From: Fibrobacteria bacterium AD312
Lineage (GTDB): Bacteria > Fibrobacterota > Fibrobacteria > Fibrobacterales > Fibrobacteraceae
Direction: 5' to 3'
Length of the DNA: 64,000 nucleotides
Assembly (NCBI GenBank): GCA_001462345.1
Contig: LIUM01000019.1
Coordinates: 26,025-90,024, forward strand
Shown: positions 1 to 11,200 of the stretch, one piece after another
How positions within the stretch are numbered: the first letter of the stretch is position 1
How the letters are laid out: the number at the start of each line of letters is the position of its first letter
Made by a program: the position numbers and the translations under genes
The notes under the pieces: model-generated
Seen by the model: the letters and a program-made list of their open reading frames with translations, nothing else
Databases searched by the model: none
Told to the model about the DNA's origin: nothing

Positions 1-389
1 CTTTCCTTAAATTTTTGCTTAAACACATAAACATCTTTGAGCTTTAGAATATGACTCATTAATTGAAGCTTGACGTGTTCAATATCTAAGAAAATTGTGA
101 GCACATTTTGAATGGATGGAGGATAAGACTCAAGAGGGTGAGAACTAAAACCAATCCATAGAGAATCAGAATAAAATTCCTGAAGTTTTTCGATAGAATG
201 AGGTTGAATAAAAGGCGACTCTAAGTTAATGATCAAAATCATTGGAGAAAAGTGAGGGCGTAAAATTACATCTTCTGAAAAAAATACTTCGTAGTCGACG
301 CTAGAAAGAACGTCTAAGATAAATGAAGCGATCGGAGTCTCTTCACTTAGAAGTAATATTTTCGTTTTTGGAGAAGACACCAAAGGCAT
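1..389 (-). CDS. Partial receiver-like protein, no clear phosphoacceptor
   Basis: This reading frame starts at an ATG ten bases beyond the proC stop and stays open to the left edge, so the C-terminus is missing. The 129 visible residues begin PKTKILLLSEETPIASFILD and look like a response-regulator receiver fold: a first strand KILLL, a helix, then a strand MILIINLESP where receivers normally carry the phospho-accepting Asp. Here Asn sits near that point and the usual early acidic pair is weak, so it may not be phosphorylated. Spacing and strand put it in one transcript with rho and proC. I recognise the fold only loosely; the part beyond the window could hold an output domain. Confidence 0.55.
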   Translation of the reverse strand, partial: MPLVSSPKTKILLLSEETPIASFILDVLSSVDYEVFFSEDVILRPHFSPMILIINLESPFIQPHSIEKLQEFYSDSLWIGFSSHPLESYPPSIQNVLTIFLDIEHVKLQLMSHILKLKDVYVFKQKFKE

Positions 390-399
390 TTCTGCCCCA

Positions 400-1197
400 T
401 TAGCCTAATTCTTTTGAACGTTGAGTCGCTGCTTCGACAGTGCGCATTAAAAGGCCTCTAAAGGCCTTTTCTTCAAGAACTTGAAGCCCTGCAATGGTTG
501 TCCCTCCAGGAGATGAAACCATGGCTGTTAAAGCTTGAGGTTCTTTACTTGATTGCTTTAGTAATTCAAGACTGCCTTCTAGAGTAGCTAAAACAAGTTC
601 TTTTGCCGCAGCGCGGGTTAAACCCATTTTAACTCCACCCATAATTAATCCTTCGATAAATTCAAAAACATAAGCTGGACCACTTCCAGATAAACCTGTC
701 ACAGCGTCCATCCAAGATTCTTGAACACGCACGGTATTCCCCACATTTTTGAAAATGGATTCTGCTAAAACAAGAGTTTCTTCCGATACAAAATCAGCAG
801 ATAGAGCGATAGCTCCTTTTCCAACAGTTAATGGTAAATTAGGCATGACTCTTAACACTTCGTGAGAACCAAGTTCATTTTTAAGGGTGGTAGAGGGGAT
901 CCCTGCCATAATAGAAATGAATACTTTTTTTGACAATTGTTGAAGGTCTTTTTTCCAAGAAGAAACCACCGTCTTAAAAATCTGAGGTTTAACACAAATA
1001 AACGCGGTTTCAGCTTGTTTAATTCCTTCTTCAAAAGAAGGAACGCGAAGTGCCCCTAACGATTCATATTCTTTAGCTGTTAAATTGTTAGGTTCAAAAA
1101 ATAAAATATCTTGTGGAGACTTTTTTGCTTGAAGCAAACCTTTTAGAATTGCTCCACCCATATTACCAACACCGATAAAAAATATTTTTTGAGTCAT
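400..1197 (-). CDS. proC: Pyrroline-5-carboxylate reductase
   Basis: It makes proline by NAD(P)H-dependent reduction of 1-pyrroline-5-carboxylate, the last step of proline synthesis, in the cytoplasm. The N-terminal Rossmann motif GVGNMG is at residues 8-13, a substrate-side motif SGSGPAYVFEFIEG lies near residue 170, and the C-terminal dimerisation helices contain SPGGTTIAGLQVLE. The length, about 265 residues, is normal for the family. Two ATG codons lie six bases apart; I chose the inner one (MTQKIFF) because GAGG sits eight bases upstream, while it is only two bases from the outer ATG. It begins about 16 bases after rho and is probably cotranscribed with it and with the receiver-like gene that follows. 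Confidence 0.95.
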   Translation of the reverse strand: MTQKIFFIGVGNMGGAILKGLLQAKKSPQDILFFEPNNLTAKEYESLGALRVPSFEEGIKQAETAFICVKPQIFKTVVSSWKKDLQQLSKKVFISIMAGIPSTTLKNELGSHEVLRVMPNLPLTVGKGAIALSADFVSEETLVLAESIFKNVGNTVRVQESWMDAVTGLSGSGPAYVFEFIEGLIMGGVKMGLTRAAAKELVLATLEGSLELLKQSSKEPQALTAMVSSPGGTTIAGLQVLEEKAFRGLLMRTVEAATQRSKELG

Positions 1198-1213
1198 TAT
1201 CATTACCTCACAT

Positions 1214-2983
1214 TTAGCCGTTCATAGAAGATAAGAAGTCTTTATTTGTAATGGCATTGAGCATTTTTTCTCGCATGAATTCCATAATTTCGGTAGATGT
1301 ATGGTCTTGCAAGTAGCGACGCAGAATCCAAACACGACGGAGTTCATCTTCAGATAAGAGAAGTTCTTCTTTTCTTGTACCTGATTTGAATATATCAATG
1401 GCAGGCCAAATTCTCTTTTCTGAAATACGACGATCAAGAACGAGTTCCATATTGCCAGTACCCTTAAACTCTTCGAAAATCACTTCATCCATTCGGCTGC
1501 CCGTTTCAATAAGAGCTGTTCCAATAATGGTTAGGGAACCGCCATTTTCGATTTTACGAGCGGCACCAAAGAATCTTTTTGGGCGTTGCAGAGCCATGGC
1601 GTCGACACCACCAGATAAGATTTTACCAGAATGAGGAATGACTACGTTGTTGGCGCGTGCAAAACGAGTAATAGAGTCTAATAAAATGACAACATCATTA
1701 CCATGCTCGACTAGTCGCTTTGCTTTTTCAAGAACCATGTCAGCGACTTGAACGTGACGTTCAGGAGGTTCGTCAAATGTAGATGCAAGAACTTCTCCTT
1801 TCACATGACGACGCATATCGGTTACTTCTTCTGGACGTTCATCAATCAATAATACAAGAAGCTTCACTTCTGGATGGTTTGCTGCGATGGCATTTGCCAC
1901 ATTTTGAAGTAAAACCGTTTTACCAGTACGTGGAGGAGCAAGTAAAATACCTCTTTGCCCTTTACCAATTGGAGTAAATAAATCCATAATACGGGTACTT
2001 AACTCTTCTTTATTCCATTCTAGATTAAACCTTTCAAAAGGATGGATCGGAGTTAAATATTCAAAAGAAACACGACGCTTTGCCTTTTCTGGAGGATCAA
2101 AATTAATCGTATCAATTCTCATTAATGCAAAATATTTTTCATTATCTCGAGGCTGTCTTACTTGGCCAGTAATAGAATCACCCGTTTTGAGTTCAAAACG
2201 TTTGATTTGATTTGGACTTATATAAATATCATCAGGACCAGCTAAATAGTTATGATCAGGGCTTCTTAGAAAACCGTAGCCTTCGTTTAAAATTTCAAGA
2301 ACACCTTCTGTATAGATAGGGACATCTTCGCCTGCGGTGGCGCCAAGAATTCTATAAATTAAAGCTTGTTTGCGTAAGCGTTTTACATCTGGAATTTCGA
2401 ATTCAAGAGCTTGACGTTGAAGCTCAAACATCGGCATATTGCGAAGCTGTTTCCACTTTTGTACTGCAATCGCCACTTTTTCTGGATCAGCAGGTGGAGC
2501 TTGAATGACTTCGTCAGAACCTTCTTCTTGAGGCATATAACGGTTATTGCGACGATTTTTAAACTTATTGAATTTATTGAACTTATTGTGTCTTTGATTT
2601 TGATTAGGGTAGCGTTGAAAGTGATCATTGGATGGCGTATTCGCCTGATTCTCTACATTTTCAGGCGCTTGAGATCCTTCTTGTCCAGAAGTTTTTTCAT
2701 TATCTGATACTGGAGTGTTGTTGTTTTCTGAGGAGCTGACAGGGGTATTATTTTCTATAACCTCATTGGATTCCATTTCTGAAGAATCGTCAGAAGAGGT
2801 TTCTCTCTTAGAGCGCATTGGTTTTCTACCTCTTGCTTTTTTTGCTGCTTCTTCAGGAAATTCTATTGGTTGGGCGAGATCCCCGAGAGCTTCATAATTA
2901 GGAACGGTTGTATCATCTAATGGAATAAGATCAGAAATAAGTTTGGAATCGTCTTTAGTAGAGTTCTTTTTCGGTCTCGGCAC
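1214..2983 (-). CDS. rho: Transcription termination factor Rho
   Basis: Hexameric RNA-dependent ATPase that ends transcription of untranslated RNA. About 180 N-terminal residues are low complexity, rich in Asn, Glu, Gln and Ser with an [14 protein letters not shown] basic stretch. Then follow the Rho N-terminal helical domain, the cold-shock-like RNA-binding domain ([10 protein letters not shown]), and the RecA-type ATPase with Walker A APPRTGKT and Walker [13 protein letters not shown]. The extension makes it longer (589 aa) than the roughly 420-aa E. coli protein; similar insertions are known in other bacterial Rho proteins. I chose the GTG start (VPRPKKNS) because AGGAGG ends five bases before it; an upstream start would put this ribosome site inside the gene. 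First gene of a rho-proC unit. Confidence 0.97.
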   Translation of the reverse strand: MPRPKKNSTKDDSKLISDLIPLDDTTVPNYEALGDLAQPIEFPEEAAKKARGRKPMRSKRETSSDDSSEMESNEVIENNTPVSSSENNNTPVSDNEKTSGQEGSQAPENVENQANTPSNDHFQRYPNQNQRHNKFNKFNKFKNRRNNRYMPQEEGSDEVIQAPPADPEKVAIAVQKWKQLRNMPMFELQRQALEFEIPDVKRLRKQALIYRILGATAGEDVPIYTEGVLEILNEGYGFLRSPDHNYLAGPDDIYISPNQIKRFELKTGDSITGQVRQPRDNEKYFALMRIDTINFDPPEKAKRRVSFEYLTPIHPFERFNLEWNKEELSTRIMDLFTPIGKGQRGILLAPPRTGKTVLLQNVANAIAANHPEVKLLVLLIDERPEEVTDMRRHVKGEVLASTFDEPPERHVQVADMVLEKAKRLVEHGNDVVILLDSITRFARANNVVIPHSGKILSGGVDAMALQRPKRFFGAARKIENGGSLTIIGTALIETGSRMDEVIFEEFKGTGNMELVLDRRISEKRIWPAIDIFKSGTRKEELLLSEDELRRVWILRRYLQDHTSTEIMEFMREKMLNAITNKDFLSSMNG

Positions 2984-3164
2984 GTATGCCTCCTGAAATA
3001 ACAAAGTATAATGGATAGTGATTTAAAGATAAGTTGAAGAATTTCAGTCAAATAATATTATATAAAAAATAAAGAAATGCTTTTTCGACTGAAACTGAAT
3101 AATAAGATAGATAAATTCTCTCTTTTTGTCTAAAAAAAGGTGTTTGAAAATCTATATTAGGGGT

Positions 3165-3674
3165 GTGGAAACTTTAGAACGTGTATTTATAGCTTTAGGT
3201 AGCAATATTTCTCCTCGAGGGCCTCGTTTAATGGCTGCTCGTCAAATGCTTCGTGGCATCGCTGCGGGAGGTTGGAAGGAAAGTGCTATTTACGAAACGC
3301 CTCCAGTTGGACCTGAGGGGCAGGATAAGTATTTTAATCAAGTCGTGAGCTTTTGGTATTCTAGAGGGAAGGGACGTCTTTTAAATTATTTGAAAGGAGC
3401 AGAACTTCTTTTAGGGAGAAAGCCTAGAGGGCATTGGAATTCAAGAGAAATTGATTTAGACCTATTGTATTACGGAGAAATCGTTTCTTCAGGTCGTCCA
3501 ACAGTACCTCACCCAGAAGTTCAAAAACGCCAATTTGTGTTGATTCCGCTTTGTGACATTGCTCCAGAATGGAAGGATCCATTAACGGGTTGTTCTCTTC
3601 AAGAGATGCTTTTTGAATTACGTCGTCGAGAGGGTGATCTTGGTTTTAAGGTTGTGGATTCGGAGGATTTTTAA
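3165..3674 (+). CDS. folK: 2-amino-4-hydroxy-6-hydroxymethyldihydropteridine diphosphokinase
   Basis: Transfers pyrophosphate from ATP to the pterin alcohol in folate synthesis. The protein opens with VFIALGSN, has the conserved GPEGQDKYFNQVVSF segment, the nucleotide/metal motif REIDLDLLYYG, and PHPEVQKRQFVLIPLCDIAP near the end, all in the order expected of FolK. The start is uncertain. A TTG at 3126 would add 13 residues but has no ribosome site. The GTG at 3165 places the first strand four to six residues in, as in other FolK proteins, but the AGGGG in front is only one base away. The next gene begins on the base after its stop, so folK and the deoxynucleoside kinase are almost certainly translationally coupled. 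Confidence 0.92.
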   Translation: METLERVFIALGSNISPRGPRLMAARQMLRGIAAGGWKESAIYETPPVGPEGQDKYFNQVVSFWYSRGKGRLLNYLKGAELLLGRKPRGHWNSREIDLDLLYYGEIVSSGRPTVPHPEVQKRQFVLIPLCDIAPEWKDPLTGCSLQEMLFELRRREGDLGFKVVDSEDF

Positions 3675-4322
3675 ATGAGATTAAATCCAGACATTCATTT
3701 TTTGGCGATTGAAGGTGTAATTGGTGTAGGTAAAACTTCACTTGCGAAAGTGCTTGCAGAGCGTTTGAATGCAACTCTCTTAGAAGAAATGTTTGAAGAA
3801 AATCCTTTTCTTGAAAAGTTTTATCAACAACCTGAAGAATACGCTTTTCAAACTCAGTTATTCTTTCTTTTATCAAGACATCGTCAATTACTAGATTCAT
3901 TTATTCAAAATGACTTGTTTCGTCATTTGATTATTAGTGATTATTCTTTTGATAAAGATCGAATTTTTGCTCTTCAAAATCTTTCGGAAGATGAAATGTA
4001 TATGTATGATGCGGTTTTAAAATCATTAGATAATAATGTGCCTCGTCCAGATTACATCATTTATCTTCAAGCTAGTGTTGAAACATTGATTACTAGAATT
4101 AAGGGTCGTAATCGCCCTATGGAAAAAGGGATAGACGGTCATTATTTGCGTGACCTACAAGAACGTTACGATCATCATTTTTGGCATTACAATGATTGTC
4201 CTGTATTAATCATTAATACAGATAAGGTAGATTTTGTGAATAATGAAAATCACTTAAAACAAATATTAAATGTCATTCAAACTTGGCCATCACAAACAAC
4301 TTATTTTATTCCTGAAGGTTGA
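3675..4322 (+). CDS. Deoxynucleoside kinase (dNK family)
   Basis: Phosphorylates deoxynucleosides for salvage, probably deoxyadenosine or deoxyguanosine. The P-loop GVIGVGKTS is at residues 14-22. The motif SDYSFDKDRIFA is the form of the sugar-binding DRS region seen in bacterial dAK/dGK enzymes, and the lid region is RIKGRNRPMEKGIDG. Length 215 aa is typical. Substrate choice cannot be read from the sequence. The ATG directly abuts the folK stop codon and panC follows within a few bases, so the three form a folate/nucleotide/pantothenate operon. I recall the folK-dNK-panC order from other FCB-group and deltaproteobacterial genomes, but that memory is not checked. Confidence 0.9.
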   Translation: MRLNPDIHFLAIEGVIGVGKTSLAKVLAERLNATLLEEMFEENPFLEKFYQQPEEYAFQTQLFFLLSRHRQLLDSFIQNDLFRHLIISDYSFDKDRIFALQNLSEDEMYMYDAVLKSLDNNVPRPDYIIYLQASVETLITRIKGRNRPMEKGIDGHYLRDLQERYDHHFWHYNDCPVLIINTDKVDFVNNENHLKQILNVIQTWPSQTTYFIPEG

Positions 4323-4327
4323 TCCCC

Positions 4328-5179
4328 ATGAAAGTCATAAAAACAATCGCGTCTCTTAGACGCACTTTATCTACATATAACAAAGCTGGCAAAAAAATAG
4401 GCTTAGTTCCTACAATGGGAGCACTACATGAAGGCCATATGAGTCTTGTAGATAAAAGCGTAGAAGAAATGGATGTGACTATTGTTAGTGTTTTTGTTAA
4501 TCCAATACAATTTGGGAAAAATGAAGATTTAGATAAATACCCAAGGCGATTAGAAGCAGATGCCTCTTTAGCATCTGAGCATGGGGCTGATTTTATCTTT
4601 GCTCCTTCTGTTGCTGAAATGTATCCATCTGGTAATTCTTCTACTTTAATTAGAAATGAGGAGTTAGAAGGCCTTTATTGTGGCGCTTATCGTCCAGGGC
4701 ATTTCAGAGGTGTTTTAACAGTGGTAGCTAAACTCTTTATGATTACCCAGGCAGATAAGGCTTATTTTGGTTTAAAAGATTACCAACAAGTCTTTTTGAT
4801 AGAAAAGATGGTTGAAGATCTTAATATTAAAACAAAAATAGTCCGTATTCCAATAGTAAGAGGCCCCTCAGGCTTGGCTCTTTCCAGCCGTAATGAATAT
4901 CTTACAGATGAAGAAAAAACGAATGCGGTCGCTTTATTTGAAGGTTTAACAGCAGCCAAAAAAGCATATAGTGAAGGAGAACGTAGTGTTGCTAAACTTC
5001 GAGATTCTGTGATTCGCTATATATTAATGAAAAGGGGCGTTGTACAATTTGTAGAAGTGGTGAATGCTGAAACTTTACAAAAATGTGCTGGTCTCTTAAA
5101 TAAAGAAAGAGTAGTGATATTAGTTGCGGTCTTCTTTGGTAAGACTCGCTTGATTGATAATATGGAATTGACTGATTAA
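4328..5179 (+). CDS. panC: Pantoate--beta-alanine ligase (pantothenate synthetase)
   Basis: Joins pantoate and beta-alanine with ATP to give pantothenate, the coenzyme A precursor. The N-terminus carries GLVPTMGALHEGHMSLV with the HxGH nucleotidyltransferase signature (HEGH). Later come YFGLKDYQQ and GPSGLALSSRN, which line the pantoyl-adenylate site. The ATG at 4328 is preceded at eight bases by GAAGG; the in-frame TTG at 4319 overlapping the kinase stop is less likely. Length 283 aa matches the family. Last gene of the folK operon; a strong hairpin terminator follows directly. Confidence 0.95.
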   Translation: MKVIKTIASLRRTLSTYNKAGKKIGLVPTMGALHEGHMSLVDKSVEEMDVTIVSVFVNPIQFGKNEDLDKYPRRLEADASLASEHGADFIFAPSVAEMYPSGNSSTLIRNEELEGLYCGAYRPGHFRGVLTVVAKLFMITQADKAYFGLKDYQQVFLIEKMVEDLNIKTKIVRIPIVRGPSGLALSSRNEYLTDEEKTNAVALFEGLTAAKKAYSEGERSVAKLRDSVIRYILMKRGVVQFVEVVNAETLQKCAGLLNKERVVILVAVFFGKTRLIDNMELTD

Positions 5180-5200
5180 AATTTCTTAAAATTAATATCA

Positions 5201-5232
5201 AAAAAAGCACTGTTTTGAAACAGTGCTTTTTT
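5201..5232. terminator. Bidirectional intrinsic terminator
   Basis: A 15-base stem made of an A-run, GCACTGTTT and its complement AAACAGTGC with a T-run closes a two-base loop. The A-run on one side and T-run on the other let it work on both strands, ending panC from the left and the giant repeat protein gene from the right. Confidence 0.88.
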
Positions 5233-5244
5233 TATAATGAATTC

Positions 5245-5282
5245 GTCGATATTGATTCATTAGAGTATGATTCAATATCGAC
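5245..5282. repeat. Inverted repeat beyond the giant-protein gene
   Basis: GTCGATATTGATTCAT and ATGATTCAATATCGAC form 16-base arms with one mismatch around a six-base spacer. It sits between the stop of the giant protein and the shared terminator. There is no U-tract directly after it, so on its own it is not a standard terminator. It could protect the 3' end of the 7.3-kb message or help termination; the role is inferred. Confidence 0.6.
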
Positions 5283-5293
5283 TAAGGTTCATT

Positions 5294-8200
5294 TTATTTA
5301 CGTCTCTTTTTCTTTTTAGTCTTAGGAGCTTGCTTTGTGTCTGCAGCTGGTGCAGGCTCATCTTTTTTTACTTCTTCGGCTTTACGAACATCTTTCATCT
5401 TAAAGCTGACGTTGATTTCAGCTGTTTCTACTTTTGAGTAGAGACCGCCTTTATCTTTAATCTTGAAGGTAAATTCGTCGAGTCCATAGAAGCCTTTATT
5501 AGGTGTGTAAGAGAAGGATCCATCGCGATTATTGATGGTTACAGAACCATTTTGAGGTTTGCTTACAAGCACTGCCTCAATAGGCTTTTCACCATCTGGA
5601 TCTGTGGCTCCAGCCATTAAACCGTTTGTGGCATTTACTTTTAATACTTCACCTTCTTTAGTCTGGTAGGCTTGCGAAACAGCAACTGGGGCATCATTTA
5701 CTGCAACTACAGTAAATTTAGCTTTTGTTGTAGCTGAAGCACCTTCTGGATCTGTGACAGTAAAGGTGATAGTTTCAGGAGATCCGTTCCAATGTTCATA
5801 AGGTTGAGATACCTTAAGTTCATTTCTAACGCGATCATGATCGACTCTTAAGAATTTGTTTCCTGTGAATGTCCATTTTAATTCATCAAAACGATGATCT
5901 TTATCGCGTGCAAATTGGTCTAATTTGATTATTGCAATAACGCCATTGTTTTCATCTTCTTTGATTGTATAGTCAGGAATATCTCTCATGACTGGAACAG
6001 AATTCACGTGTTTGACAACAAATTTTGCCACCGATTTATCGGAAGCACCAGCAGGGTCTTTGGCTGTAAACACAAGCGTTTCTTCTCCAAACCAATCTAA
6101 ACGTTTAGGTTTAATTAAGGCTTCACGTCCACTTGTTATCATCACATCTAGATGTCTGTTTCCTGTCACAGTCCATTTGATTTCATGGTTTTTATTATCT
6201 GGATCTTTAACATAGTTATCAAGTTTAATAGGCTTAAATCCTTTGCCTTCAAGAGTTTCTTGTCCTTCAATAGCTGTAACTACTGGAGGGTCATTTACTG
6301 GTTTAACAGTAAATTTGGCTGTTATAGAAGCTTTTTCGCCACTAGGATCAAAAACATTGATTGTAACAGATTCTGAGCCATTCCAGAAAGAATCTGGAGT
6401 ACGAATTGTTAGAACACCTTTTTGATCAATGTTGAAATCTAACTCGTGCTTAACCGTAGATGGTTTGCCGCTTGTTAAACGACCTTTCTTGTCTTTTGAG
6501 GGAGGTAAACCATTATCAATCGTCCAATAGAGATCTTCTAATTTATTATCAGGATCAGATACTAACTTGCTAAAATCAATTTGTGGAAATGATTTTTTCT
6601 CATCAATCGTGATCGGTTGAATGTTTTTCAGTTGTGGAGGATCATTGACTGGGGTTACTTCAAATGTTACTGATTCAGAAGCTGAAGCACCTAATTTATC
6701 TTTCACAGTAAATATGAGCGTTTCTTTGCCAAACCAATTTGGATTTGGAGCCATCACCATGGCTTTTGAACCTCTAATTTCGACTTTCAAATCTTTATTT
6801 CCAGAAACAGACCAAGTTAATTCATTTGGCTTATTGTCTGGATCAGTGACTACACTTCCTAAATCCACAGGAGCAAATTTTTCTTTTTCCTTAATCGTTT
6901 GACCTTTAAGTCCTTTAATTACTGGAGAATCATTGACTGGTTCTACTTTAAAGAGAATAGGTTGAACGGCTTTTCCACCTTCTGGATCTTGTACCGTTAG
7001 AATTATTTTTTCTTCACCAAACCAGTATTTATCTGGTGTTGTGACGATGAGTTGATTTTTTGCATTTATAGATGCTTTTAATTGTCTTGTATTTTGTACA
7101 GAGAAATTAAGTGATGAAGTAGGGTGGTCATCATCGCTTACAAATGCATTTAGATCAACAGCCTTAAAGGATTCTTTTTCTTGAATTTCTTGTGTTGGAA
7201 TTGGCTTTAAGACAGGAAGATCGTTGACGGATTCAACAACGAGTTGAATTGTTTTAGAGTCTTTAGCACCTTCAGGGTCTCTTACAGTAAAGGTCACTTT
7301 ACGTTCACCATGGAAGAACTTAGAAGCGATCTTGATATTTGCCACTCTCTTGTCATCAATTTCAACAGTTACATCATCTGCCACTGGAGCCACTTCTGCT
7401 TCTTCTTGTTTTTTTCCTTTTTTACCTTTACGGGCTTTTTTAGGCGCAGGAGCAGGTGTATTTGGATTTTCTACTTTAACATCCCAAACCAACTTATCCT
7501 TTTTGTGGTCTAGGTCTTCTACGAAGTTATCTAAAGGAATGCTCTTGAAAGAACCTTTTTCCTTGATTTTCTGATCAGGAATATCCTTGATTACAGGTGC
7601 ATCATTGACTGAGGTGATTTCAAAAGGAACGATTATTGAAGAAGCGCCACCAGCTTTATCTTTGACAATTAAAACTAGAGATTCTTGTTCTCCATTGTAA
7701 TGTGGATAAGGAGCAGTTACAGTTAAAACACGAGAAGAAGAAATTTCTGTTTTCAAGTTTTTCTGGCCACTCACTGTCCAAGTCAATTCTGATGGTTTGT
7801 CATCAGGATCTTTAACGTAATCATCTAATTTGATTGGCTTAAAGGTTTGTTTTTCTTTAATTTTTTGGCCAGGAATAGCTGAAATGGTTGGAGGATCATT
7901 GACTTCTGTAGCCTCGAAAATCATTTTATGAGAATCTTTACCGCCTTCAGGGTCTGTGACTGTAAAGGTCAGCTCTTCTTTCCCAAACCATTGATTATGA
8001 GGAACAGAAATGATCACTGTATTGTCTTTCTTGATTTCAACTTTAAGATTTTTGTTACCAGTGATGGTCCATTTTAGATCTGTGACTTTATGATCAGGAT
8101 CTGAGGCTAAAGTAGACAAATCAATCGTATTGAAACGGCCACCTTCGCGAATGGTTTCACCTTTTGAAGCTTTATCAGATATTTTTGGAATATCATTGAT

Positions 8201-11200
8201 GGACATAACAGTTGCTTTCATTGTAGATGAAGCAACGCCACCTTCAGGGTCTGTAGCAGTAAATGTAATGTTTGCTGCGCCATTCCAATAGGTGTCAGGA
8301 ATAACAATTGTTGCGATTTGTTTATTATCAATATTCACTTTCAAAGGAGATTCTGCTACTGGAGCAGCCTCTGCCTTTTTACCTCTTTTCTTTGAAGGAG
8401 CAGCTTTAGCACTAACTGGAACCGCTTTCCAACTCCAAGTCAAGGCTTCTTTCTTATGATCAGGGTCTTTAATAAAATCATTCAACTTAATAGGAATGAA
8501 TTGTTTCTTTTCATCAATTTCTTGATCAGGAATTTCTTTAACAAACTCAGGTTTATCATTTACAGATTCAATCGTATAAACGACAGAACGTGTATCAGAT
8601 GCCCCTTCTGGGTCAGTGACTGTGATTTTCAATGTTTCTGAGCCATGCCAGAATTCATTAGGTGCAGTTACTGTAAGTTTTCTTGATTGATCTAAAGAGG
8701 CTTTAAGGTCTTTATTTCCTTCAATTTTCCATTTCAATTTAGCATTGTCATGATCTAAATCATTTACATAATCATCAAGAGAAATGACCTTAAAGGCTGC
8801 TTTTTCTTTAATTGTTTGAGATGGAATGTCCTTCATTACTGGAGGATCGTTAATGGATTTAACAGAGAAAGTGGCTGTTTGTTTTGCCGTGGCTCCATCT
8901 GGATCAGAAACTGCAAATGTGATTTTTTCAGAACCATTCCATAATTTATTAGGAGTCGAAATGGAAACTTCACCATTTTTATTCATGGATATTTTAAGAT
9001 CCTTAGCTCCAGTGATGTTCCATTTTAATTTAGAATATGGATCATCAGGATCTTCCACTAATTCTGATAGATTAAATGAAGCAAAAGATTCTTTTTCTAA
9101 GATGCTTTGATCATTAATCTTTTTCAAAACAGGTGCATCATTAATAGATTTTACAGTAAAGAGAACGGTGGATGTCGCTTTCGCTCCTTCAGGATCTGTA
9201 ACAGTGAAGACGATTTGTTCTGCACCATTCCAATATTCATTTGGAGTGACTACAGTGGCCACTTTCTTTTCATCTAATTTGACTTGAAGAGCTGTTTGAT
9301 AGTTTTTAGGAGCACCAGGAGCTGGCTTTACTTCAAAGGTCCAGCTTAAATCATTTTTATTATGATCAGGATCATTAATGAAATCATTCAACGAAATAGG
9401 AGCAAATGTTTTTTTCTCATTAATGGTTTGGTTTTGAATGTCCTTCACAAAAATGGGCTGATCATTGATGGATTCAATGGTGAATTGAACAGAACGACTA
9501 TCAGAAGCACCTTCTGGATCAGTCACAGTAAATTTTATGGTTTCAGATCCATGCCAAAGAGGATTTGGTGCAGTGACTGTTGCTTTTCGATTTGCATCAA
9601 TAGTCGCTTTCAAATCTTTGTTTCCTGAAACAGTCCACTTTAATAGCTTAAAGTCATGATCCAGATCTTTTACATAATTATCAAGCTCAATTTCCTTAAA
9701 CTGTTGTTTTTCTTTAATGGTTTGGTCTTTTATGTCTGACATGATAGGAGGATCGTTAATCGATTTGACTGTAAAGACAGCCGTTTGTTTAGCCGAAGCA
9801 CCTTCTGGATCGGTGACTGTAAAGGTAATCTTCTCCATTCCATTCCATAAATTATTTGGAGTAGTAACGGAAGCAATTCCGTTTTTAATAATGACCTTAA
9901 GATCTTTTTCTCCAGAAGTCGTCCATTTTAATTTATCAAATGAGTGGTCTGCATCAGTAACAATTTCTTGTAGATGAATTTCAGCGAAAGATTGTTTTTC
10001 ATCAATGGTTTGATCATTGATTTTCTTTAAGACTGGAACGTCGTTAATAGATTTAACCGTAAATTTAGCAGAAACAGATGCCTTTCCACCTTCTGGATCT
10101 GTGGCGGTAAATGTAATTTGGTCTGCTCCATTCCACATTTTATCAGGAATTTGTATCGTCGCTACATGTTTAGCATCTAGATTTACTTGTAAACCTGGGG
10201 TATATCCTTTGGGAGATCCTGGAGCTGCTTTGACATCAAAAGTCCATGTTAATTCATCTAATTTGTGATCAGGGTCTTTAATCATTTCCCCTAGTTTAAT
10301 TGGAGCAAATTCTTTCTTTTCATCAATTTCCTGATCGTCCACTTTTTTGGTGAATTCAGGAAGATCGTTGATGGATTCAATGGTAAATGTAACGGTTCTT
10401 TCGTCAGATGCATTTGCTGGGTCAGTGACCTTGATGTTTAATGTTTCTGAGCCATTCCAATAAATAGTAGGTGGAGTAATAGTCATTTTGCGATTAGCAT
10501 CGATGACTACCTTTAATTCTTTATTTCCAGAAACAGTCCATTTTAGGTTATTTTTTTCGTGGTCAATATCAGTTACAAAATTATCCAATTCAATAGGCTT
10601 GAATGATTGTTTTTCTTTAATAGTCTGTTCAGGAATATCTTTCAAAACTGGAGGGTCATTAATTGATTTTACAGTGAGCTTCATTGTTGTTGTAGCGGAA
10701 CCACCTTCAGGGTCGGTTGCTTTTACTGTGAGTATTTCAGAACCATTCCAATTGATATTTGGTGTTTTGAAAGATACTTCACGAGTCTTGGCGTTTAAGG
10801 AGGCTTTAATTTCTTTAAGACCAGATAATTCAATATTTAGTTTAGAAAGATCATGGTCTGCATCAGATAAAAATTCATCTAAAACAACAGAACTAAGTTC
10901 GCTTTTTTCTTCTACTGTTTGATCTGCGATTTTCTTAAATACAGGAATATCATTAATGGATTTAACAGTAAAAGTAACGTCTTGTTTTACTGTAGCACCT
11001 TCGGGGTCTGTTACAGTAAAGGTTACAATAGCGGCTCCATTCCAGTAGGTGTCAGGGATTTCAATGTTAGCAACATGCTTTTCATTTACACTGACGTTTA
11101 ACGTACCAGATTCAGGTTCTTTTCCTTGGTGTTTTACACTAACATCAATAGAGAGGTCAGAATTTTTATGGTCAGGATCTTTGATGAATTCATCAATGTT

